Shown here: one piece after another, positions 10,153 to 19,762 of the stretch | How the letters are laid out: the number at the start of each line of letters is the position of its first letter | How positions within the stretch are numbered: position 1 is the stretch's first letter | From: Euprymna scolopes | Lineage: Eukaryota; Mollusca; Cephalopoda; Sepiida; Sepiolidae | NCBI GenBank assembly: GCA_024364805.1 | Contig: CM044504.1 | Coordinates: 108,844,101 to 108,870,690 of the forward strand | Direction of reading: 5' to 3' | Length of the DNA: 26,590 bases | The notes under the pieces: model-generated | What the model saw: the letters and a program-made list of their open reading frames with translations, nothing else | Databases searched by the model: none | Told to the model about the DNA's origin: nothing | Position numbers and translations under genes: made by a program

Positions 10153-12714
10153 AGTGGGAATAACCATGTACAATGAATAAAGACGGGCCATATTCTGGAG
10201 AGTACTGTTTTGTTTCATCTAGAAAGACAAAATCCAAATAGAATGCTGCTGTACATTGTATTTGGAACTTCATTCCAATGTTTATTAAATTCATTACATA
10301 ATTTTGATCCTCAAAAAGTCTGAAAATTAAGGCTTAAGTTTTCAGCTAAGGATGACAATCAAAACCTACAGGATCTAAGTTGTTGTCTAGTACCTATTGA
10401 TCAACTTTAATATAATTAACTTATTCGAATTCTCAAATTGCATGTTTTCCTGATATCATTGTTGGTTCAAATTTTGTAAAACATCTCAATAAAATAATAT
10501 TCGACACTGATACATTAATGATACTGATACTTATTTTGGAAATATCACAAAAATCGGAATTATCACTGAGCGCTTCAACCTCCTCTTAATATTTTAGCAT
10601 AACTCTAAATTAAAATAAATATTACCAACATTACCCACCATTACGACAGCAGTTGTGTTCTAAAATGCGTAATAAGTTTAGGAATTATGAAAAACTTTAG
10701 CGGTGAAAATGGTAAACAATTCATCATTCCTTAATAAACGGAAGACGCTTTATCTATTTTTGTTAAGATTTCGATAGAAACGAAGCTATCTTCTCTTTCA
10801 AGCTTCATCGACTGCATTTCTTTGATGTTTATTAACCGTCGTTTTCCTAATACAATATATTCAGTCGCTCGTAAGTTTCGATTAATAACGTATCCGGACA
10901 TGTAGTCCAATACGGGAAGTGCTGGTTATCAGAGATGTATTTTGGGGTTAGTTAGAGATGTTCTGCTTTTAGACACGATCGTTGGAACCAAGAGATAAAA
11001 GAGAGGGTGGATCCGTTTGTAATCATAAGTTGCTCGTTGCACTTATGTTGGAATCAATTTTGGGATTCGATTCTGACAACTTGACTCGGAATAATTGATT
11101 AGGTGAGATGGCTACTTAGATTAACCTCGTCGCCCTGATTGGATACACTTAGTGGTGTGCATATATAGAGTGGCACAAAAATCTGAAGCCATGAATAGTC
11201 TAACTATATAACAAAACATTACTCGGTTATGAGAATGCATAATTCTGCATGACAACGTAAGGATAGGCAAAAATCTTCTTTGTAGCTTACTTCGCTATAT
11301 TGAATGAAGTATTCCTAAATTTATTCCACGTAAACGTTGATAGCTAAAATAAATAAAACTATCACATTTTTAAAGCTGCGATATTGTATGGTGGTCATAG
11401 TCCAGTGCATCAGATTCATATATTTTTCAAATAAAAAAACTGAGTCTTTACGATGAAGAATACCGAAATCATCGCCAAAAGTTGAATTTTCCCTTGACCG
11501 TGAACTTGATTTGAATTTAAATTCGTTGTCGTGAATTGAAAACAAAATTCTTGCACCTGTATCGGTCTTCTGCGTCTTTCAGCTGTCATGATCGGTAACA
11601 CTTATCTAATTGGCTTATCTCTTTGGTGGTGGTACACTTGATCTTTTTTAATGATATTTTCTTGATATAATCCATGTATTTAGCTGGAGCATGATAGCAA
11701 GTAAATATTTCAATACCACTTTAATCTCTTTTTATGAATAACGTTGTTGATAGATCTCATTTTTTTTTCTTCGCTTACCTCGTAAAATTACTTCAAGGAA
11801 ATTCCTTAAATATTTCATTTCAAAGACATTGAACTTTCCACCTTATTTGCTAGTATAATCCATGTTTCTCTTGCATATACAGCAATAGAAACTATTAAGT
11901 ATAAACTTCAAAGGTGTTGATTTGTTCGTTCTGCTCCACAGAAGATGCTATTCCTATTCTTTTGATGATGTCAAATAAGAATCCCGGGATCACTAAAGAC
12001 CACAAATTCCTCGTTTTTATCGTTTTGTTGTCTACTGAGATTGTATCTCTACAAGAAGTAAAGGTTTTGTATTTGCTTGAGTCCATTTTCAAATCCGCTT
12101 ACTTATTACAATTTTAGAAGTAGCACGCTTCATCTTATCGAAAACAGTGGAAGCGAGCGTGGTGTTATATGAATATAACGACACTAAGTATAAAAATCGG
12201 AATAAAACGTCGCTAAAAAATCGTGATGTCATAAAAGTATTTTATAAATAAAATTTGAAACATTTGGTTCAAATTAGAAACAAAATGAAGCAAAATATAT
12301 ATTAGAGAAAAAGGTGCGTTCATTCAATCTGCACTCAAACGATAGAAATGACATTGAAAATTAGGTTTAACAAATGACAATTTGGTAAACAAATATTCAG
12401 CATAAACTGGATACACTCAGAAATAATGATGATAGAACATGAAATGGCAACTTTAATGGTAGATTTAATAAAGTATTTGAGATAATTGTATATTTATGGT
12501 ATATATTTTTGAAATTGTGTTTAAGAAATATATATGTGGGAGGGGTAAACGAGAATTCATAAGGAAATTTAAAAACTTTATTAACTCATCAGATCAATAA
12601 TGAATAAGGTTTTTATTCAACTTTGAATTCTTGTCTCTCATTTCTTTAATTACTCCACTTAACCGTCTAGAGCTTCTACTATCCTTATAGTTTTTTTTGT
12701 TAAAAGATTGTTTG
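10153..12714. other. Long AT-rich spacer, no gene recognised
   Basis: Short frames at 11321-11601 and 11895-12117 overlap on both strands or frames and show no known motif. A less AT-rich patch at about 10780-11170 has no repeat or coding structure I can name. Confidence 0.5.
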
Positions 12715-12747
<33 letters not shown>

Positions 12748-12748
12748 C
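12715..12748. repeat. (TA)n(TG)n compound microsatellite
   Basis: A short TA run passes directly into about 11 TG units. It sits at the 3' side of the minus-strand SINE remnant and may derive from its tail. Confidence 0.9.
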
Positions 12749-12925
12749 TATAAAATTAAATAATAATTATTTATACCTACAGACACTATTTCTTCATGTG
12801 TACTCAATCATCGATGCAGAGGTAACAATTCCATACCGGTCATGAGATTCGAACCCAGCAAGAAAGACATTTTTGCTCCATTTGTTTTGTTTTCTAAGCC
12901 TCTACCTCAGGGCCACCAAACACTT
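12749..12925 (-). mobile_element. tRNA-derived SINE remnant
   Basis: On the minus strand, TGAGGTAGAGG (12909-12899) fits a pol III A-box and GGTTCGAATC (12855-12846) fits a B-box almost exactly. They are about 43 bp apart, as in a tRNA-like head. The intervening sequence is A-rich and does not form a tRNA cloverleaf, so this is a tRNA-related repeat and not a tRNA gene. The 3' side is AT-rich and ends at a TA/TG microsatellite. Exact boundaries are uncertain. Confidence 0.6.
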
Positions 12926-13299
12926 GCCTCGTGAATGAAAGGAATTAAGAACTATTAAATGTCGAATACATTTTAAAAATCTCGAGTGTTGGCACAAGCA
13001 GAAGTCGTGAACATTGCATAGACGCTTGTCGATTTAATAATTTAAATTAAATAATAATTCTTTTTCTTATAGACCTACGAACATACACACACATTATATA
13101 AAATATATATAAGAGGAATTAAGATAGTAGACATATTATAACAGTTATGTACCCTTGTTTTAAACAAATCATGTGTTGCTTCTTAAAATTATTGCACTCT
13201 TACCGATCGTTTGACATATTTGGAAAACTGACCTGGGTAACTCCTGTTTGTTATCTAGAAAAGACCGGAATACGGTTGTACATAGCCAAAAATGATTGT
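12926..13299. other. AT-rich spacer
   Basis: A segment at 13034-13090 (AAATTAAATAATAATT, then ATAGACCTACGAAC) loosely resembles 12752-12785 and may be a second, very decayed copy of the SINE tail. Nothing else is recognised. Confidence 0.4.
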
Positions 13300-13590
13300 A
13301 TGAATAAAAGGTTAGGTTAGTTAGGTTTTACGGCATATCAACCCTTTTTAGGTTATTTAATGCCGAGTCCAGTGATTTTGAAGAAAATTTCTTTAATAGA
13401 ATATATATTTTTTTTCATGTTGGTTTCTATTTAACCCACAGTTGGGACCCTAACAGGTACTTCCACTCTGGGTCAGAATGGACCTGAAAGCAATGGCAAT
13501 TAAAGGGTGGCTCCACACTCCCCAAGCTCGAAAGCTGGGGGCTCGCCATCGAATATAGTTTAAGGTCGTATCCAGGACCATGAATAAAAG
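13300..13590. mobile_element. Retroposon-like insert with 11-bp flanking direct repeat
   Basis: ATGAATAAAAG occurs at 13300-13310 and again at 13580-13590, as expected of a target-site duplication around a 269-bp insert. The inner part (about 13430-13560) is clearly more GC-rich than its surroundings. It contains a hairpin, CCCCAAGCT-CGAA-AGCTGGGG, near 13520-13541. A short telomere-like string, GGTTAGGTTAGTTAGGTT, opens the insert. I do not recognise the family. The flanking repeat is AT-rich and could be chance. Confidence 0.4.
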
Positions 13591-14830
13591 AGTTTTACGC
13601 CTAATATATAAAAATAATTGTGTGTGAGAGGGCGAGGGGGGATATTTTATTCAAATTATATAAATCGAAAGATTATATTGTTAGCATTAATTTTCTATCT
13701 AGAATTTGGTACGTGCAGGAGGGACCAAGTGAAGGTTGCTTACATTTCACGTGAAAGTGTGCCTGTGAAACGAAATGTATTCGAACATGTCACACACAGG
13801 TTTAACTTCGCGTTGTTAACTACTTAACCACCGTCACCTCCCCTATAATTCCGTTAAACTTTTGTTACAGGTTCAATCAGAATGGAAATCTCAATTCATG
13901 ATTTAATTACGTTCAGATATAAATACATATCCCACGGAAAGTTTTCAACTGAAATGGTGACACACTGATTAACTAGCAGACGGACTAATAGAAAAACAGA
14001 CAAAGCCTTTTATCAATGTCGTATCCTATAAACAGTGAAAGAAAACAAATGAAGTTGGTTAATTTAATACTAAATGTAATTTAATCAAAATTATTAAACA
14101 TCTGTTCGACTTATGAAGAAAATCTCTGATATATTATTCATATTTAATATCATTATTTTAAAATTATTAATCGAATTTAATTAAATACTTAATAAATCGA
14201 ATTAAAGACGTTCATAAAGCAATCGTGAATATTTACAAAAATTAACTAAGGTTTGTTTGTAAGTTGCGAGATTGTTAGGAAAAATTTGATAATTTGAATT
14301 ATTTTGATTATTTTAGCTACTGTTCTTATCCCTGATGTAAGTCTTACAATGTTTCGGCTGATGTAACTTTCGACATTCTTGATTAGCTAAAAATCTTTAT
14401 GTCGAATTCGGAAATTTGTACGGGAGTTTTAACGAAGGCGTACCTGAAGAGGTAGTTAGTTACATGGTCGAAACGAGGTGCAAATACCATTCAAGATGAG
14501 AGCAGTATAATATGTTAACATACATCAAACTAGCCTTAAGTAAGGGTGTTTCTTTTTGGTATATCAACTTATCTATGTTATTGCATCATCAAACTGTATA
14601 TTGTACTGTATATGATTGTTTAGTTGATTAATTTGAATTTTGAAGACGTTTATTACAGATGGTAACGCATTTAGTAATTGACTAGGCTCAACGTCACTTA
14701 AATTTCGCTGATCTTGCAGAAATCGGAGTGTTAACATGATTATAGATATAATAGCCTAATCGATTAGCGCACTCGGAATTAGAGTTTAATGTACCTCTGG
14801 TTTCTGAGTTCGAACTGTCCGTTTAGCTTG
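13591..14830. other. AT-rich spacer with one dispersed-repeat copy
   Basis: The 69-codon frame at 13618-13827 has no recognisable motif. Positions 14050-14120 match 25680-25750 (listed separately). A hammerhead-like string lies at 14444-14474 (see findings). Confidence 0.45.
14060..14115 (+). repeat. Dispersed repeat, copy 1
   Basis: The segment starting ATTTAATACTAAATGTAA corresponds to ATTTAATACTAACTTTAA at about 25689, with similarity running about 55-60 bp. The upstream parts (ACAGACAAAG near 13998 and CCGACAAAG near 25612) also match weakly. Identity unknown. Confidence 0.5.
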
Positions 14831-14900
14831 AAGATTGTTATTTCTACACTGATAATTCGCAAGAATTATACGTATATGTATGAAGATATTATATATTATT
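14830..14900 (+). repeat. Degenerate hammerhead-like repeat, copy 1
   Basis: Shares TACACTGATAATTC, TATGTATG and AGATA blocks with 15195-15262. It can be laid on a hammerhead plan. Stem I is TCTACA with TGAAGA around the core, with one internal mismatch. The first core box is CTGATAA (14849-14855), against the CUGANGA consensus. Stem II is ATTC/GAAT around GCAA. The second core box is TATAC where GAAAC is expected. Two core departures mean it should be inactive. Probably a fossil Penelope-like or retrozyme ribozyme; this is inference. Confidence 0.4.
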
Positions 14901-15194
14901 TAAATATGTATATAGATATTATATATCGATATTATTTTAATATGTATATAAATATTATTTATATATTTATTATTAAAATAAGTACTTGTGACCTCTTCAT
15001 AGCTGAACTATTTAATGCCTCATAATAGAAGCCCTTAAAAAGCTAGATATAAGACATTCCTATAATACACCAGTCTTCTACAGATGTCCGCCTCCTTAAC
15101 ACATATATGAAATTCATTTCTCAGCTCGCTATTAACAGTAGCATCCAAATCAAAATTAAATTAGATCATTCTTTCAAGGTTCGAATCAAGTCTG
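14901..15194. other. AT-rich segment between the two hammerhead-like repeats
   Basis: Begins with an AT-only stretch (about 14885-14970) with imperfect ATATTAT repeats, followed by unrecognised sequence. The frame at 14789-15025 spans the repeat and is not supported as a gene. Confidence 0.5.
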
Positions 15195-15262
15195 ACTTGA
15201 GCGATGATGCCTACACTGATAATTCCGCAGGGATAAAACGCATATGTATGGAGATAATATTT
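15195..15262 (+). repeat. Degenerate hammerhead-like repeat, copy 2
   Basis: Same plan as the copy 367 bp upstream. The first core box is CTGATAA (15216-15222). Stem II is TTCC/GGGA around GCA (15223-15233). Then TAAAACGC appears where GAAACGC is expected, followed by a short AC...GT stem and a partly pairing stem I strand, TGGAGA. The core G-to-A and G-to-T departures argue against activity. The tandem layout at a few hundred bp is typical of hammerhead-bearing retroelements. Confidence 0.4.
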
Positions 15263-15289
15263 AAAAATTCATAATTAATATATATGCTA

Positions 15290-15700
15290 GCCGGGGGGCG
15301 CCTGGCTTTTCCCAAGTGTATAATATGATATTTTAATTTGTCCGGATTTCGTGTATATTATTAAAGAGTCGTGATTTCAAAAGTAAAAAAAAGTATTTAG
15401 GTGCTGTCACTTATTATCGAAACCGAAGCATTCCAAACTGGTGACATTACCATTGTACCAACGTGACACACGTATAGACCGACTGAAAATTAAAAATAAA
15501 CTAAGATGTTAAACAATTTCTTCAATTTTGACCACTTTTTGACCCGTTAAAAACAATTTAAACCGGATAAAACCCCAGAAAATAAATCATTTGAGACCCC
15601 TTGGGCGGCTCTGCAACTTTTAGTTTGGAGGAGGTAGAGTTTGAAAATATGGAGACAGACAGAAAGACCGACAGAATGACATATAGCCGTTTATATATTA
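15290..15700 (+). mobile_element. Possible retroposon 3' end
   Basis: Starts at a local GC-rich patch (CCGGGGGGCGCC) and ends in GGAGACAGACAGAAAGACCG followed by AT-rich sequence. Such GACAGACA-rich ends occur at the 3' termini of some RTE-type LINEs and SINEs in invertebrates. No coding sequence is present. The family call is weak. Confidence 0.3.
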
Positions 15701-15909
15701 CATGTTATATACGATAATATACATTTGTTATCAGGAACATTATGAACAATCTACCCAGTTCAGAAAATAAAGCTTTACAACTGCAAACATTGGATTGTGT
15801 ATAAACCTGAGAAGAATACACTTTGCGAATTTATAATTATCTATGCATAACAATATTTTAAGGGTCTTATTTGCCTCATACTTGCAGCAATATTGAACAC
15901 GACGCTGGT
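15701..15909. other. AT-rich spacer
   Basis: Nothing recognised between the possible retroposon end and the 5S-like copies. Confidence 0.5.
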
Positions 15910-15914
15910 AAACA

Positions 15915-15975
15915 TCAGAGTATCCCAGGTGTATATTTGCGCACTTTATAGTCTGATGAGAGCTAGTTTTATTGG
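15915..15975 (-). repeat. Very degenerate 5S rRNA-like copy (A)
   Basis: Read against the reverse complement of 5S rRNA, GTATCCCAGG and TAGTCTGATGAGAGCTAG match the 3' part and the region around position 30-45. The middle is missing or unrecognisable. Called because intact and decayed copies lie just downstream. Weak alone. Confidence 0.3.
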
Positions 15976-16020
15976 GGGGGGGTCGACTTATCTAAAACGC
16001 CGTTAAAATATTGCTTAAAT

Positions 16021-16130
16021 GTTTCATTTGAAAATACTAGTACGACATGTTAATCCCCATCAAATTACTGATCCGTCTCAATGTTGCTTAACTTTGTTTA
16101 GCTTATGAGTGTTATTGCTAATGGCCGTGC
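16021..16130 (-). repeat. Degenerate 5S rRNA-like copy (B)
   Basis: The plus-strand string GTTGCTTAACTTTGTTTAGC corresponds to the reverse complement of the 5S A-box region (GCTAAGTTAAGCAAC-like). Flanking blocks ATCCCCATCAAATTACTGAT and CTTATGAGTG line up with the C-box/loop E side and the GAGAAC side. Copy C follows as a close relative sharing TTCATTTGAAAATAC at its start. Confidence 0.5.
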
Positions 16131-16151
16131 GTATGAGTTTAAAAATCTGTT

Positions 16152-16270
16152 AAAACGTTCATTTGAAAATACAGGTATGATGTATTAATGTCCATCAAAA
16201 TACCGAGTAAGCCCAAATTAACTTTGCTGAGTTGATGAGAGTTACTGTTCGAACGTTTCATAGTCGTTTT
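16152..16270 (-). repeat. Degenerate 5S rRNA-like copy (C)
   Basis: A direct repeat of copy B about 130 bp downstream. Shared blocks are TTCATTTGAAAATAC, TGTCCATCAAAATACCGA and TTAACTTTGCTGAGTTGATG. The last aligns with the 5S reverse complement TTAACTTCGG...CTGATGAGA. It is shorter than B through loss around the TTGC segment. Confidence 0.5.
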
Positions 16271-16767
16271 GCTTTTGTTTTATTTTAATAATTCAATATT
16301 TCAAACGCTCCGTGTTCTTCGTCGGAAATGAAAATTTAAACAAAGAAACGAAATCAAAATGCCTATCTGTAAGGTATTACTGCGCTAAAAAATTGGGCAA
16401 TCAGATTCTTTGGGGAAGGAGGAATGTCAGTTAAGTATTGTTAAAATGTTTTGATGCCGTTATTAAAACAAAGTGTGGCTATTTTATTATTTGCTTATAA
16501 TAATTGATTATAAAATATTTGCGAAAGTATTACCAATCACTTCAACTTGTTGTTTTGACATGCCTCTATTTAATGCTGTTTTAGCATATTAATGGCTTCA
16601 TTCTCGTCACTCTATGGATACCCACTGTAAGGATGCATGCGCGTAAAATTTTTGTGGCAAGAGTTGCGCAATCACAACTACACCTCTGCTGAGTCGATAT
16701 TGTTGAATACCAGTAGCAAGTGCAGGTTCAGGACGACTGGAAACAAATGCCGAGATAAGCGGAAAGC
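16271..16767. other. Spacer between 5S-like copies
   Basis: AT-rich to about 16610, then less AT-rich to 16767. The latter part may be the body of a 5S-derived SINE whose head is the copy at 16768-16880. No gene is recognised. Confidence 0.45.
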
Positions 16768-16880
16768 ACATACAGCGCCTAGAATTCCCAAATGGTAACC
16801 CATCTGGTACTAGCCAGATTCATCGTTGCTTAACTTCGGTAATCTGACGAGAACTGATGTGTCAACATGATTACGTCGCA
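16768..16880 (-). pseudogene. 5S rRNA pseudogene or head of a 5S-derived SINE (SINE3-type)
   Basis: On the minus strand the sequence follows 5S rRNA almost end to end. It has a 5' region CGACGTAATCATGTTGA, then GTTCTCGTCAGATTACC, the A-box region GAAGTTAAGCAACG, GGCTAGTACCAGATGGGTTA (the C-box region) and a 3' region GGGAATTCTAGGCGCTGTA. Length is about 113 bp against the usual ~120. Substitutions in helices (for example GATGAATCTGG where GTCGGGCCTGG is typical) argue against a functional rRNA gene. I see no clear T-run terminator at the 3' end. Internal pol III promoter boxes look largely kept. It could be a free pseudogene or the 5' head of a SINE extending to about 16620. Confidence 0.75.
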
Positions 16881-17069
16881 CAAATATTAATACGCCACGC
16901 ATAATAAACAAATAAAATCATAAATACGTTTTATAAAAATTAACAAAGTTTTCGTCTTCTAGTGGTAAAAAATATGCATGTTTTCTTTATATACAAGTCT
17001 TTCATCACGGAGTTAAATATTATTCACTTGCAGCAGATCTGATATTGACATGTATTGCAACTATGCTAT
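16881..17069. other. AT-rich spacer
   Basis: Nothing recognised between the 5S-like sequence and the segmental duplication. Confidence 0.5.
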
Positions 17070-17490
17070 GGAGTGTTAGTCATAGTCGAGACTGGTCGGG
17101 GTTGAATCTTTTGATATCCATAGAAGTGTTCAGTGAGCCAGGTGATAGATGTAAGACTCTAGAGAAATTTGTTCAACTCCGAAGGAAATCACAACCATGG
17201 ACTACAGTTATGTTAATTATAACTGGATCTCTATGAGTTTTTTCGCGGGAAAATGTATTCCTTTTGGCGTGGTAACCACTAAAAGAACGAGAACCAAGGA
17301 TATATTATTGTCTGTTTTATACTTTTTAGTAATAATATCTACGATTATTTACTACTGTGGCAAATTTCAGAATTATGTAAAGTTATATTTCTCGAATAAC
17401 ATTCTTATGTGTCTCCTTTGCTTAATTTTTGTAAATTTAATTGTTATTTAACTTTCTTATTTATTTATTTATTTTATTATTTATATATGT
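17070..17490 (+). repeat. Segmental direct duplication, copy 1
   Basis: The core 17070-17302 matches 17871-18104 at roughly 88% by eye (shared blocks CTGGTCGGGGTTGAATCTTT, AGTTTTTTCGCGGGAAAAT and AACGAGAACCAAGGA). The following part, with CTACTGTGGCAAATTTC and AACTTTCTTATTTATTTAT, matches 18520-18710. Open frames 17045-17236 and 17197-17451 lie within it but have no recognised domain, and their counterparts in copy 2 are not maintained. I therefore treat this as a repeat of unknown type. Confidence 0.8.
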
Positions 17491-17870
17491 TATCTATTGG
17501 ATTCTCGAAAAGCGCCAGATGGTCCGATTGAAGTGAGAGATGGAGTTCAGGTGTTTCAAGTGTGGTTATTGAAGCGAAATATTTCGATACAAAAGGAATG
17601 TATTGAAATTGATGTTATCAGCAGCATAAGAATGAGTACAACATAAATAGATAAAAACAATAAAATATAACGGTAAAAATTTAGATGAGAAAAATAAAAA
17701 AGGTGTTGGCATTTTAGTTTAGAGTAAAATACAGTTTGACAAAACTATAAGGTTTAGAGTAAAATACAGTCTGACAAAACTATAAGGACTAACCTCGTTA
17801 TGTGATGAAAGTATTATTATAAAGAAAGTATTTATCATAAATTTACATCACAGACCAATCACAGTAGATC
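17491..17870. other. Spacer between duplicated segments, with a 35-bp tandem repeat
   Basis: AT-rich, no gene. It contains the 35-bp tandem duplication listed separately. Confidence 0.5.
17718..17787. repeat. 35-bp tandem duplication
   Basis: The unit starting TTTAGAGTAAAATACAG at 17718-17752 is repeated at 17753-17787 with a single T/C difference. Confidence 0.95.
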
Positions 17871-18710
17871 GGAGTGTTAGTCAGAGTCGATACTGGTCGG
17901 GGTTGAATCTTTTGATGTCCACGGAAGGGTGCAGTGGGTCAGGTGATAGAAGATGTAAGACTCTAGAAAAATGTGTTCAACTCCGAAGGAAGTCACAACC
18001 ATGGACTAAAGTTATGTTAATTATAACTGGGTCGCTATGAGTTTTTTCGCGGGAAAATTTATTCCTTATAGCGTGACAATCACTAAGAGAACGAGAACCA
18101 AGGAGATAAGGTATATTTCCATTTTGTCTGGTTTGCTACAGACTCAGATGATTATTCGTCATGTAAAAGAACTTTTATTTATCCCGGCTGTTAACTGTAT
18201 CTTAAATGTATAAACACCCATACTTGCAAACACACAAAAACAAGCAGGCATTAAACATTATACACAATGATACACATATCTATAGATACCTGATATATCC
18301 GTTATATATACACACTCTGCTATGCAACATGTAAGTTTTGTTGTTTATATACACTCTCATATGCATCACAGATATAGTAAACGATGCTGCCCGGATACAC
18401 ATGCATACATCTACGTTTTACCTATAGTCTTTATATAGACACTGGTATATAACATATATACTATTACTTATTCGTTATAATTGTTATTCTTTAGTATTGT
18501 TTATTTTTATATCTAAGACAAGTAACTACTGTTGCAAATTTCGAAGTAACTACTTGGTTAATTATTTGTGAGTAGTAGTTGCAAATTTCGGAGTTGAGAG
18601 TTAACTAAATCTTGATAGTATTCTATAGGAGTTTTTGTTGTTCTTTGAGTTTGATAATGTTACTTGTTATGAACTTTCTTATTTATTTATCTATTTATAT
18701 ACTTTTACAT
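17871..18710 (+). repeat. Segmental direct duplication, copy 2 (interrupted)
   Basis: 17871-18104 repeats the core of copy 1. Homology then breaks and resumes at about 18490-18710, so some 370-380 bp (about 18110-18490, rich in ATACAC and TATAT) is inserted here or deleted from copy 1. Inside the resumed part, GTTGCAAATTTCG recurs at 18531 and 18578, a further small local duplication. Confidence 0.7.
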
Positions 18711-19762
18711 ATTTAATGACTTATAAACGAAGTAATAAAAGTAATAGCTTGTTAAATTATAGGTTTATTAAGTTATTTATTTATTATACGTTATTATGTT
18801 ATTGCATATTGATTATCTTATATAGTATGCCACTAGTACTGCGTATTAGTGTCGTGCATGTATTTCAGATGCAAGTTATATGTTTTCTCTAATATGTTAG
18901 CATATTCGTGCATCAAATATTAATAGTGGCAAATAAATATTCTTTGTTATTCCTAAGTAATATATACCTGTAAATAGTGCTGTTAATGTTTGTGTGGTTA
19001 TATAAGAAGCTGCCATTAAGCTCCGCTTTGTTGTTTATTTTGAAATTGAATTTCTTTGTTAACCGCGATTACTTAATTCTTAGTTTACCTAGTTCTTTTT
19101 TCTATGGCTAGTATTTTATTAGTATGTGTTTGGTGGAATTCTGATTATGAGATAGGTGTTTATGAAATGAAGACGCCTTGGTTGTAGTGTGCTATTTTAT
19201 GTATGTGTATGTAATTGTCTAACTATATTATTTATGTTGAACTAATTACATACCACACATTGTAGTCCATATACGGATTACGTGCGATTGTATAAGCCTG
19301 TATTGTTGATGGGAAAATTTAGCGGAGTGCAGGGTTCGTTCTTGGTAAATATTCTAATTCTGGATAAGTGTTGTCTCCGTGTTTGCTCAAAGTGTGTGAG
19401 TTGGATATTTAATTTTTTCTTTACGGATGACTTATATTATTCCATCATAGACAGGTGTTAGAAGGTGTGTATTGTCTTTGTTTACTAGATGTCTTAGAGT
19501 GGTGTTTGGCGTTCGTAGGGTATTCGCTCCGCCTAAGTATTTCTTGAAAATACCAAATGGATATGATTTTAACTATTTCACTACTACATTTGCTACGGAT
19601 GAGCTAAACCTAATTCATAACACATCTTATTTTAGCTTTATACCGATTAGTAGTTTATGAAGATGATCGTGTGTGTACTTTTCTTAAATCAGCTCGTGTG
19701 TGTCTTGTTTCGATAATGTGAAGCGTAAAATCTAGTAATGAAATGGATCCGAACGTGTAGAG
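18711..19762. other. AT-rich spacer, no gene recognised
   Basis: The frames at 18635-18892 and 19472-19660 are hydrophobic or AT-driven, lack known motifs and show no splice or promoter context I can support. Confidence 0.5.

Noticed and set aside
9959-10218. Phe-rich plus frame and Lys-rich minus frame
   Set aside because: Both are products of the T/G low-complexity tract.
13618-13827. 69-codon frame with a Cys-Arg-rich middle
   Set aside because: No recognisable family, and no signal peptide or repeat support.
17045-17451. Two overlapping frames that might be a small membrane protein
   Set aside because: They lie inside a duplicated repeat and the other copy does not keep the frames.
18635-18892. 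Hydrophobic 85-codon frame
   Set aside because: Composition follows the AT-rich DNA (Tyr, Leu, Ile, Phe). No motif or homologous context.
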